Source: Saccoglossus kowalevskii (Eukaryota > Hemichordata > Enteropneusta > Harrimaniidae). Taken from it: a DNA stretch of 24,670 nt. Made by a program: the position numbers and the translations under genes. Shown here piece by piece: positions 1 through 24,670 of this stretch. The DNA is taken from the NCBI RefSeq assembly GCF_000003605.2, contig NW_003143795.1, positions 135,419 to 160,088 on the forward strand, given 5' to 3'. The notes under the pieces were generated by a model. It did no database searches, was not told the origin of the DNA, and saw only the letters and a program-made list of their open reading frames with translations. The first letter of the stretch is position 1, and every line of letters starts with the position of its first letter.

Positions 1-587
1 AACACGAGGACTCTTCTGTGTTACATCGCGATCACAAAGTCAAACTAATGTTGGGTAATTAGCTGTGAGAGTGCCTATACCATGGCATGAAAGTGGTTGT
101 TTTTTAAAATAAACTCTAATAAGCGGAAATAAATCTTGAATATATATTAAAACTTAAACTTAGCTTAAAATATATTACAACGTGCTGTGTTATATCACTC
201 CGAGATAAAATGTCGTAGCCCCAAGCCGATACTTTTTTAGTGGGGGGGGGGAGACTTTATAATCAGAAGATTGTGAGTATGAATGCTGGCTTTACCTGAC
301 TTAAAACCCATGGCCTCAAATCCTAAATCAATGTTAATTTTGGGGATATATTTTAAAATGTTTCTTTTTAAGGAATTGTGGGAGTCCTGTCACCTAATAA
401 AATGTGCCGTTCTAAAACGTTTATCACACGATGCGAGAACAAGTATATCTGAATTGAGAAAACAGAGCATTCTCATTGGCCGAGAACTTGAAGAAATAGG
501 TGGGTTTTAATAGTTATATACCTGAGTTACTACAGGTGTTCTCCATAAACATGCGAAGTGTAATGCAAAATTAGGAGAAAAACTTAC
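1..587. other. Gene A intron sequence, unassigned
   Basis: Expected to be the intron after gene A exon 10. A plus-strand open frame at 283-510 (75 codons, ATG start) has a charged, amphipathic second half (LKRLSHDARTSISELRKQ) but no domain I recognise and no splice support. A run of ten G's lies at 242-251. No GH9 exon was found on the minus strand. Confidence 0.5.
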
Positions 588-8395
<7,808 letters not shown>

Positions 8396-10111
8396 TATAT
8401 ATTTCGACGTTAAGGGATTTTTTGTTCTCAACAGAGTGACTGGAGCTACATCTATGTTCACTGTGTTCTCATCATGGCTGTAACTGTGCTGATTACTGTT
8501 TATGCGTTATTTTGTCATGCAACGATAGAAAGAAAACTAAAGGATGTTGGAAGTCCGTGTGGTAAAGAAAGCAGCCATATGATTATATTTAATCGGTAGC
8601 AAATAACAAATAATGACACATCAAGATAATAGAAACTGAATAAAGGGCGTGCAACTTTGTCGCGTCCCACCTTTCAACAGATTCCCTATCAGTAACGCTT
8701 TTAGAACACAAAGGCATCTAATCTTCAAACGTCTCGCACAATTCGAGCCATTTAAGCCACACAAAAAATCACAATTTGTAAAAATGTTTCATATTTATCA
8801 CAAGCAATTAAACGAATTCCAACAATTACGCCTGCTAAAACACTGGCGTACTATCGGCTATCGGTACCGTAACGTATGAATAATTAATGAGCGTCAATTG
8901 CTCCAGGCATGCTACTGCACCTATTTGCAGACAAATTGACGTAGTACACAGAATGTTAGACAGTTGCGAATACACAATTCACGGCATAACTATTTTGCGT
9001 TGTTTTCTATGTATACGTTAGTAATCACATAAGCACATGCCTCAGGCCGGTCGACGTAGATTTGATTTCCTTTGAAAAAAATCGACTATGAAAATATTTG
9101 AAGTACGTGTGAAAACAGAGTTCACTACTGCAAATAAAGCGTATCCGTGATCTTATCAAAGTATTTTACAGTTGTATATTTCATCAAACGACCAGAACTC
9201 CACGGTGGGCGATAGTACATATACGAACCATGGCGAGATCATATGCTGTTGTTTGTTTGCATAAATCGTTCTAATTATTTCTCCGTCTCATTTACACTAG
9301 CTATGAATTCATACGATAGACATAACTTACCGAGTACTACATGAATTAACAACATCATACAACTGACCTAAAGGCTACCCCGAACTGTTTTTAAGACACC
9401 GCTGTCAGCACAGTTAAACATCACAGAACTGTACAACGTCGTGCAAGGTTGATTTTTACTATAACTCGTAATCTGATCAACGACGTACTAGACCTGTACC
9501 GAACGTGGATCAGTGTAAGGTGACCCGAAACAATAAATTCGTGGTTTGTTCAAGTTCAGCTTACTGTATATCTATTGAAATTGGCGTATTCGTTTATATA
9601 CAGAAAAGTTTACACAAACACACGTATCAATACTTGTGGTGTTTATATCGGTAACAGTGTAAGATTTGATTTAATTTATTGATCTCGAAATTTTCAAGCG
9701 AGCTAGGTGATTTATAAAGAACAGTCGTTCTTGTGTATCGACATTCATTACGTCCTAATAAAGTTTTGCTAGGGATTAATAGTTTTCTAAGCCGAATTTG
9801 TAAATAGGGATTTTCATCACCAAATTTAATATCTTCCTACATATACATTTTGTACTGTTGGTACTTGAGCTTTAAAAACATTTTGATCCAAAACGTTTCT
9901 CACAGTATAATGCATTCAACAGTAATTATACCAGCTTTGTATTTTCACCCAATGTTGCATACATCTTGGAATCGATATACCAACCGAGCCCTGAACAGAC
10001 GATAAAAAAAGAAACGCTGATTCACGCTGACAAGGGCGTGGACAATTCGTAGTACATTTCATAAAGGTATATGTGAGTGAATGCGTAATTACTTACGCGG
10101 ATAATAGAGAG

Positions 10112-10120
10112 TATATAAAA
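10112..10120 (+). promoter_or_regulatory. TATA-like box
   Basis: TATATAAAA, a close match to a core TATA box, with several ATGs 26-57 nt downstream. AT-rich background makes chance matches common. Confidence 0.2.
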
Positions 10121-10168
10121 AGTTTGCACAGCTAGCATCATTAGCATGGTCCAGCTTTATGCACTTCA

Positions 10169-10525
10169 ATGCATGGGGTTCTTTGTCAATTGCAATTCTT
10201 CTTTGGAGATACTAAATGCACTTATCCGCGCAGACAAGTCTTCGCCACATGCAGACCTGCCACTGACGATTACAGTGACATGACATATCAATGTATTTTG
10301 AATCTAGGTCATGGTTACAATTCTGTCTTAGAGGATATGTATAAATCACTGAATGATGTTAAAGTGCGGTGGTCCTCGCGCCGCGTCCTTCTCGATATGG
10401 GACTCATAGCGACGTATACAACGCGTGTAAAATACATCGTTTATTTACATGAAAGTCGAACACGCACTGCGCGACGACCACCACGTTTTAAAACTTATTC
10501 GGCGAACGTACCACATACGTCATAG
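10169..10525 (+). CDS. Uncertain ORF containing MITE copy 2
   Basis: ATG-started frame of 118 codons. The first 64 residues include three spaced cysteines (CTYPRRQVFATC, then YQC) and a tidy hydrophilic end (NSVLEDMYKSLNDV). The rest, with ATTTAYTTACATG-type MITE sequence, comes from the inserted element. Other ATGs upstream in different frames would be met first by a scanning ribosome. No homologue is recognised; it may be a broken small gene or chance. Confidence 0.15.
   Translation: MHGVLCQLQFFFGDTKCTYPRRQVFATCRPATDDYSDMTYQCILNLGHGYNSVLEDMYKSLNDVKVRWSSRRVLLDMGLIATYTTRVKYIVYLHESRTRTARRPPRFKTYSANVPHTS
10359..10491 (-). mobile_element. MITE-like element, copy 2
   Basis: Same element in inverted orientation, again 133 bp from TTAA to TTAA. 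It shares CATATCGA-type and GTTTATTTACATG blocks with copies 1 and 3. It lies between genes A and B and is part of an open frame that starts at 10169. Confidence 0.75.
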
Positions 10526-11573
10526 ATACTATTTATATAGTTTTTGGTTTTTCGAGCTTATAAGTAACTTATCCAATCGTTGAATGAATGTTGTTATCTA
10601 AAATTTATATAAGTTTGGTGGATAATAGAACGACATTTTAGATATCGTCATTAAATATTACCGCCCCATCCCACACCAGGGTATGCGAGACAATAACATT
10701 TTAACCGAAGGATGATTGATTCTATAAAAAATCCTGCCAAAAGTTTGTACCGCTTGAAAATATATTTGTAGTGGAGTAGTACACTAAGCTAATTATATAA
10801 GTTTTTTAACACAATTTCCCCGAAAGAGACTTATTACAAAAGATGCGTACTTCAAAGAGTCTAGTAAGTTTTATGTAATATATTACATATGTATAAAACT
10901 CGATACATTTTCGTTCTTTCCATTTAAATAAATGTCATCCACCATTGGCATGACGTAGTTATACTGCATAGTAACACAACATACGGTAATTACGATATGC
11001 TCAAACCGACCACAATTTGATACTAATAAACCACCTATACGACAAATAAAACAAATGTTTTGTCCAAACAACTACTTTGGTTTTTTTTCCAACTTAAAGC
11101 GAACACAACTCAAGTAATTTGTATTATATTTATTTAAAACATTTCCACTAAAATTTCATCGGTTTTGGAAGTTTAAATAATCCGATCGTTTAAACTCATC
11201 ACGGTTATTTTGGCAAGATAAAAAGAAAGCTAAGGCTCAGTATTCCTTGGTAACTACAGTTATTTGTACGTTGTCTCGCGTAGGGTAATTTCTAATCAGC
11301 GTACAAAATGTTCCGTTATTACAATTGTTCGCAACTTAAAATTACGGAAATGTTTTCTTCTGTGCAAATAACCCTGCTGTACCTATATACGCAACAAATA
11401 CGGCGGAAGGCGGCATGTCAAACACACGTTTTATGTATTACGTCACTTAACGATGAAACTAGACGTAACATATTAACATTGCGAAGAAAATAACAACTCA
11501 ATTAATATCATGATTTTGTTTCTATTTTATGAGAGTGCAGAAAGATAATTTTGATAGAGAAGTAGAAACTTAC

Positions 11574-11720
11574 CGTTTTTCTCGTCGGGACGGCGGCGTG
11601 TAATGTCACCTACGTCGACGTCTAGACAGAGCATGCGCTCAGAGTTCAGTATAAGTTCAGACGACAATACATCTTTAACTGTAAATGTCGTTGCGACACG
11701 CACATAATGTTCTTCAATCA
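11574..11720 (-). CDS. Candidate upstream exon, possibly of gene A
   Basis: A 147-nt open segment bounded by acceptor gcattcaaacag and a strong donor AAACG|gtaagt. It encodes 48 full codons including NSERMLCLDVDVGDITRRR and PDEKN. It is CpG-richer than its surroundings. It ends in phase 1, and splicing to an acceptor at 8461-8463 would continue in frame through NIDVAPVTLL into the MSAKV tail of gene A. An internal ATG at 11632-11634 could start translation. The 8461 acceptor lacks a good pyrimidine tract, so the link is uncertain. Confidence 0.3.
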
Positions 11721-12740
11721 CTGTTTGAATGCCGTATTTAAATCTTTAGAATCGTTACCGGGTGAGATTTATTAAAATAATTACCAGTCATTCGCGGAGA
11801 CACAATTCTTCAATCATAATCGGATTATTGTATACAATATTTAGAAAATAATTTAGATCCCGGTGGTCTGTATTGAGCTTGGGAACACATTGTATGAAAT
11901 AAAGTGCGCATTACGGGACACAAAGTAATAGTTTAGTCGACTATAGAGCCATTGGGGAAGTGTTATTATGTTGGCACTTTGACAATGTAAATGGAGTTAC
12001 ATGAAGAGAATGTGAACGAACGTCAATATGCATAGATGAATCGCTGTCTTGGAGACTTGCAAACTACATCATATATTTTGATGTACGTAACGGGATAATA
12101 ACGTTCACACCATAGAATATAATACGGTGTTAACACTAAATAAAACAAAGTGAAATGACATTCACGCCCAAGTTCACATTGTCGTATTCTAAATTCTGAA
12201 AAAAAACAGAGTAAAACAACTAGTTGTCAATCCTCATTGGCGCGTCACTTATAACAGGAATCTATCAAGGTGTGGAACTGATCACTGGACCAAATACCAA
12301 GTGCAAATGCATTTTAATCGTTGCCAAATTGATTTACATGGCATTATTGATTGTCATAGCAACCAAATATCACTTATAATTATAGTGTCCATAATAACCA
12401 TGCAATGAATATAATTTGTAGATATGTTGAACTATGAGTGTTGTCAGTGGGTAACATTTGTTACAATAGCAACGGGAAGTGAATACACTTGTATTGTGTT
12501 ACTGTATCCGAAGGAGTACAGTGGTATCAGGTCTCCGTTAATCCGTTAAATAAACTATCGTTTTTATTCAAATATATGAGTCAGAAATGATAAATATAGG
12601 TATCCGACAACGATGTTCAGTATACTGTAAAATGCCTTGTTTTTACTGTGTTTAATTTCTCCTGATTCAACATTTCAGGCATATTCGATGGGTTTTTAAA
12701 TTCACGGTTAAATCATTGTGTTCTATGCTAAATTTTACAC

Positions 12741-12807
12741 ATTCACTGGGTTTTAATTTAGCGCTTTTTCCAGTCAGCGAAAAAGGCAAAATACAAACCC
12801 AGTGAAT
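12741..12807. repeat. Perfect 13-bp inverted repeat hairpin
   Basis: Arms ATTCACTGGGTTT and AAACCCAGTGAAT are perfect complements 41 nt apart. A second inner pair, CTTTTTC and GAAAAAG, nests inside. The whole unit is 67 nt. It may be a short foldback element or an isolated hairpin; no second copy was noticed. Confidence 0.6.
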
Positions 12808-15122
12808 AATTAATCCTTTTACAATAGCTCAAAATCAATTCGCCTACTCTAATTATTTAAAATTTAATTAGCATTTAAAACAGACCAATTTTAGGTGACA
12901 ACATTAAATCACATGTTTATATACAATACAATAATTGTTTTCAGCAAGCTATTTTCAAACATTTTAATTTAAAACTTTTTAGATGCTTTGCTATTGATCA
13001 AAAGATAGTTTCATCAAGATGATACAAATTACCTGCTTTTCTGGATTAAACAATTGAATTTGGTTACTTTTTTTTATTAAAATGAATACTCTCGTTTGTA
13101 AACTCCGAGTCTTGTTATCGCTTTCTTTGGAGCAAATTGAATATATTTCAAGACACGTACATCCGATAGAATGACAGAATGAAGTAAACTGGACAACTAC
13201 TAGTACCTTAAATCGGCGTTTATTCACTTTTAAGGATTAATTTTATACCCCGTAGTTATATTCTCTACTTGTATAATGTGATTGACACCCACTTTACGTA
13301 CAATAAGTGAGGTGCTCTATTGTACTTATATTTCAATGCAATATAGTGTCCATCTCAGGAGGATTATAGACATTATCTGACGTTGCGTTCAATCCTAATT
13401 GAAAGAGAAAGAAGGCGCGGCAACGGCGTGATGAAACGATTTGTGTTTTATGTTACGACACGGGTGAATCATTGTAATAAGATATTTCTTCTTTGTATTC
13501 TTTTATCTGCATTGTTTTCACTTAGATAGAGAGTTCAGAAATTTGATACTAAATATATATCTTCTAGTAAAGCATTGGTATACGTATGTCCAATGCCAGG
13601 TTCCATTATCGCAAATTATCCGAAGTAATGGTGTTAATAAAACGCAGTTCCATTAAAACAATAAAATAAAATAAAATAGTTCGCGATCAGTGTTTAGCAA
13701 TGAAATACGTACGAAATTAGCTGTAGGAGAAAGCGTCCCCACGATTGTTTGCGAAAAACACAACAGTTCGTTAGTATATTGGCGTCTGAGGACAAGGCAT
13801 ATAAAATAGTTTTTGTTGATTGAGCTGTTAAAATTTACCAAAAAAAAAGCCGAACCCGCTACTAATAGAAATGTGTTGGGAAAAGTGAGCTGATATTTTT
13901 TTTACTTTCAATACAAAGTGTCATAAATGGTGTAATCTTCATTATGTATCGCTCCATGGTATGATATCACATGGTTATGTTTTGTTATATACTGTAGTCG
14001 CCACCTACGTCGCCAACGGTGAGGTGAGTGTATTGTACATTTCAATGTAATTCAGCGTCAACGATTGACGTCATTTGAGTTTACTACTGTGACTATGCTG
14101 CTTTGTTAGATTCAGTGTCTTACGTTGAGCTGTAGTTGACACCGAAAACTGTATACCAGCGACGTATTGCCACGGCCTCCTGAGAATGTTGTTCTACAGT
14201 AACATTATTTGAAGCATCATTGGCCAGCTTTTAAATAGTTATTCACTTCCGTACACAGCTTTGATAGCCTTCGGCCCGAAGTTCAATATCGGGATCATTA
14301 TCATAAATCACCCCAAGTAATGGCGTCATAAAAACACGCGGAAGTAATGAAAAGGCTATAATTTTATTATGAGCAATTAAACCTCAAAATATTCGACAGT
14401 TACTGAGTCTAAATAGCGTTTTGTTGTTAGTTATAATAAACCGTTGCTCTAAATACGTATTTTCCCTGAATCCACTCCGAGTACACCCAAGAATGGCCCG
14501 CTGAATCGCTATGCAATTACGGCACAGATTTCTGTGTCACTACTGATTGACTGTTTCTATGACTTCAGTAAAATACCATGCATGCACAAACTCACCCGCA
14601 CGGAAGTCCCGTCCATAACACTAGTACTCTAGACAAATACACAAGTCTAATACTAGCAATAGTAGGAAAACTTATCTAGTCTAAATATATGCTTGGATAT
14701 AATTCGAATAAAAGTATAACCAAGCACTAGTATTAGTAACGTTTAGGACATGTACATTACGCGTTATTTTCACTTCTTTTCACATTTGATATACAGTGTA
14801 ATATGTAGTTATTTGTTTGAAATTTAAAGCTTTTCATACTTATGGGCTTATCGATGATATGTATATTTGAAATCCATCTCTGGTATGGACGACGGGGTAA
14901 AAAGACAAAACAACTTAAAGCTGTTTTTTTAAACTTAGATCCACTTCAACGGGAGCACAATACGTGGCTCTTATGAAGAACATCCGGGATATTTTGCGGA
15001 CGAGTTAACCTCGCATTGACCATTACCACTTTGATCGACCTTGGTATTCAGCTAACAGTCATGAAAGAGGACGTATGTTTCTATTTTATAGCGTACCATT
15101 CATGTATTTCTGCTAAGATTCA

Positions 15123-15158
15123 AATAATAACAATAATAACAATAATAATAATAATAAT
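15123..15158. repeat. AAT/AAC trinucleotide microsatellite
   Basis: About twelve imperfect AAT units with AAC interruptions. It lies just beyond the gene B polyadenylation signal and reads as TTA/GTT on the gene's strand. Confidence 0.9.
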
Positions 15159-15171
15159 CACATCGCCATGT

Positions 15172-15177
15172 TTTATT
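15172..15177 (-). promoter_or_regulatory. Polyadenylation signal of gene B
   Basis: AATAAA on the minus strand, 89 nt past the stop codon. It is followed within about 15 nt by a TTATTATT-rich stretch, which can serve as the U-rich downstream element. The predicted 3' UTR is only about 100-120 nt. Confidence 0.6.
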
Positions 15178-15265
15178 ACACTAGGTTCTGTCAATATTCA
15201 CAGGCTTCTAGTGATGTTGCCAAATTGCGCCATAACTTATATCACCACATTCCGCCTTTCCAGAT

Positions 15266-22666
<7,401 letters not shown>

Positions 22667-23600
22667 CTGTATAGATGCAATAGAATATAATTTAATGCAT
22701 GATGTCTCATTAGTCTTTGTTCTAATAGTACCCAAATGGTTAAACTCAGACACTTTACATTTTACTTCAATGGAGACAAATAAAACATTACATAATTCAT
22801 TAAATAATATTCAATGTTATATATGGAAATTTAAAAAAATTCAGAAAGTCACAATTAATATGTAAGGAAATGAAATCCTAATTTGCATTGTTAATTTAAT
22901 GGGCCATTGCAATTGGCTGTGACTTCGTATAAATATTAATGATACGCTATACAATGGCTTCATTGCATCCAAATTATTTTATAAATGGACTTAGCTGGTC
23001 AGCTGAGTTTACACAAGTATGTGCGTTTGTTAGTGATTCTACATTTTGCAACGATGATATTATATACATTCGATTCCGAATTATCACAGTGGCATTATCC
23101 ACACACCTACCAGTGGTCATTGTATACAATTAGAAAACCATAACATTATGAATCTCAAAACCTCGAAACAATTGTGGTTTATACAATTATTAATATTGAA
23201 CAGACCCAAAATATGTTAAGTTGTAAATATTTTCGTCGTTTTCTAAAAACAATATAATTCCAAAATATGCTTATCTGTGCACTAAATCCTCTCATTTCAC
23301 ATAGGAGGAAGCAAATATCCTGCACAATGACCACGTCTTCCCTGGAGGTTGTGTCATGAATTTGTTTTCGCGTATCTGTTAACCGACTTAATTAACTGAT
23401 TATTAGCGAATTGCTGTGTTATGTCTGTCATCGTTTAGGTCTATTTGAAGTTTTGGACGGAACTTGGCTCAGTGGTTTGGAACTAATTACAAGATACCGT
23501 CGCTATTCTGACATTCATAGTTATTAATGTAGTGAACGATTAATCAAAAGATATGACGTATTCAGTACTTAGTTTGATTGGCTTTATGATTGAAGTTTAC
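22667..23600. other. Upstream of gene B exon 2, no gene recognised
   Basis: Probably part of gene B intron 1. I searched the minus strand for a tail exon ending in phase 0 before a donor, as in gene A, and found none that is convincing. AT-rich throughout. Confidence 0.5.
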
Positions 23601-23649
23601 GCCTTAGAGTCTTTTTACTGCTTTGTAATTGGTTAGAGTTTTGAAAATG

Positions 23650-24350
23650 AATAAAGAGAGTTTGAGTTGGTCTTGGCGAATACTCCACGATAGACGCAGT
23701 CGAGGGCAGTCCTGGGCAGTCGAAAGTCCTGGAGAGACTTGGGGCGAGCCTTGACGCAGTCTAAGAGAGTCTTGGGTCAGCCTTGCGATATAGTCTTGGG
23801 GACTTTTCCCCAGGGCGCTGTGTCTTATAGAGTGCTCCAAAAGACCGACTAAGACGAGAGCTGAAACGTATTTCGTTGTGTGTGTCTTATTTGACTGTAA
23901 AGTATAAGTGACATTCCCGATCCCGTACCTCAAGGGGACGATATAGAGACGAGACGAGTTTCCCCCCTGACAGTGTGGAGAACCCGAGAGTAAGAGATTT
24001 TACCCCTGATACGTGGTGTGAGAACCCTGGGCATTGCCTCTTACGCACATTGACATCCTGTGAAGAGAAGTGAAATGGCGAAGGTGTGTCTTTCTTGCGA
24101 ACCGAACTAACTGGCTCGATGGCAGAGACGAAACCGCGCTCGACGACTAACACCGTTACCAGTATGGCACCGATGTACAACGCTGAAGAGATGAAGATTT
24201 CAGAACCCCTTCGGAAGGACCAGTACCGGATAGGACTGTATAATTGAGAATTGAGCGACATTAAAGACAAGAAGAAGATGAAAGAACGACCCGGACTAAC
24301 GCGACGACAAGAGAAGAAGACGCTATATAGACTTTGAATTAGAACTTTAG
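23650..24350 (+). mobile_element. Possible LTR-retroelement LTR and leader fragment
   Basis: A GC-richer segment unlike its AT-rich surroundings. It shows degenerate internal repeats of a CAGTCCTGGG-like motif (23697-23790), a CTTATAGAG box near 23824, a TGTGTGTCTT stretch, and TGGTGTGAGAACCC at 24014-24027, which resembles a tRNA primer-binding site. Purine-rich leader-like sequence with short ATG frames follows; one at 24119-24250 begins MAETKPRSTTN and stops after 43 residues. No second LTR, protease or polymerase frame is in the window. Confidence 0.3.
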
Positions 24351-24670
24351 CTATCTGTGTATTGCTTAGAGAACCGCTCGTTGGACACTGTAACTGACAC
24401 TGTGTAACTCAAGGACGTTGAACTTTTTTCCAGAATCCTAACCCTATTGCTCAGTAATGTAATGTATTGCTTGCTTTTCCTATTGTTTTTACCGTTTTCT
24501 TTTTGTGATGTTGAATTGTATGTATGTAAGCGCCCAGATCTTTGTTTTGAACTGATATTTAGTGACGTGCGAGGTCCTTTATAACGATTTAAGCGCGCTT
24601 CAGTGGACGAGTATTTGCAACACAGTGTTTTGAGTTTTGTGAAGTTTTTATAGTGTTTTAATGAGTTCAT
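24351..24670. other. Right-edge sequence, unassigned
   Basis: AT-rich. A minus-strand frame open to the window edge (24347-24670) is rich in Ser, Lys, Arg and Asn with no recognisable domain. It could hold more of the putative retroelement or gene B intron 1. Confidence 0.4.

Larger units (their letters stand above)
8396..15171. other. Intergenic region between genes B and A
   Basis: About 6.8 kb from the gene B polyadenylation signal to gene A exon 1. It contains MITE copy 2, a TATA-like site with an adjoining ORF, a spliceable open frame at 11574-11720, and a hairpin at 12741-12807, all listed separately. A plus-strand open frame at 8649-8879 begins with GTG and has no recognisable motif. 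The remainder is AT-rich with no convincing gene. Confidence 0.6.

Noticed and set aside
12350-12473. Two RFX X-box-like motifs (12350-12363 and 12460-12473)
   Set aside because: Both are imperfect, far from any recognised start site, and such motifs occur by chance.
22667-22753. N-terminal extension of gene B exon 2 starting at 22753
   Set aside because: The apparent start is GTG, not ATG, and an acceptor at 22667-22669 gives the phase seen in gene A, so the extension is probably intron.
23887-24261. Minus-strand frame with a hydrophobic segment (ALYIGAILVTVLVVERG) as the missing gene B first exon
   Set aside because: No phase-0 donor, no resemblance to the gene A tail, and it overlaps the LTR-like block.

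Overview
The window is eukaryotic and almost certainly from an invertebrate animal. It is AT-rich, its protein-coding signal is broken into short exons with GT-AG introns (plus one GC-AG intron), and the encoded domains are an animal-type glycoside hydrolase family 9 (GH9, endo-beta-1,4-glucanase) catalytic module joined to EGF-like modules. I cannot name the species; a marine bilaterian such as a lophotrochozoan is a guess from family distribution, not a reading of the sequence.

The main content is two tandem paralogous genes, both on the minus strand. Gene A is on the left: its first recognised coding exon lies at 8234-8395, its last in-window exon at 588-738, and its C-terminal exons lie beyond the left edge. 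Gene B is on the right: exons from 22510-22666 down to the stop codon at 15266-15268, with the first coding exon not found and probably beyond the right edge. I assembled 10 exons for A (599 complete codons) and 13 for B (2217 nt, 738 codons plus stop). All phases join. The six exons encoding the calcium-binding-type EGF module and most of the GH9 domain have identical lengths in the two genes (279, 185, 160, 112, 160, 151 nt).

Each protein is predicted to be a type II membrane protein: short charged cytoplasmic tail, one transmembrane helix, an extracellular stalk of EGF-like repeats, then a GH9 domain. Gene A has four EGFs of an unusual CPC type plus one calcium-binding-type EGF. Gene B has three CPC-type EGFs, interrupted by a 93-residue Thr/Ser-rich mucin-like exon, plus the calcium-binding-type EGF. 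Gene B keeps all expected GH9 active-site motifs (DAGD, HHR, and the Glu of the C-terminal NEV motif). Gene A keeps DAGD, and the rest is off-window. The layout resembles plant KORRIGAN (membrane-anchored GH9) but carries EGF modules. A cell-surface role in cleaving beta-1,4-glucans is an inference.

Layout from left to right: 1-587, gene A intron with unassigned sequence; 588-5124, gene A exons 10 to 2; 5125-8233, gene A intron 1 (3.1 kb, holding a possible transposase relic and a TCTCGCGAGA palindrome); 8234-8395, gene A exon 1; 8396-15171, mostly empty intergenic DNA with one MITE copy, one candidate upstream exon, a weak TATA plus ORF, and a hairpin; 15172-22666, gene B with its polyadenylation signal; 22667-24670, no recognised gene, with a GC-richer segment that looks like an LTR-retroelement leader.

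Three copies of one 133-134 bp inverted-repeat element (MITE-like, TTAA at five of six ends) lie in a gene A intron, the intergenic region and a gene B intron. No tRNA, rRNA, CRISPR or prokaryotic signal was seen.
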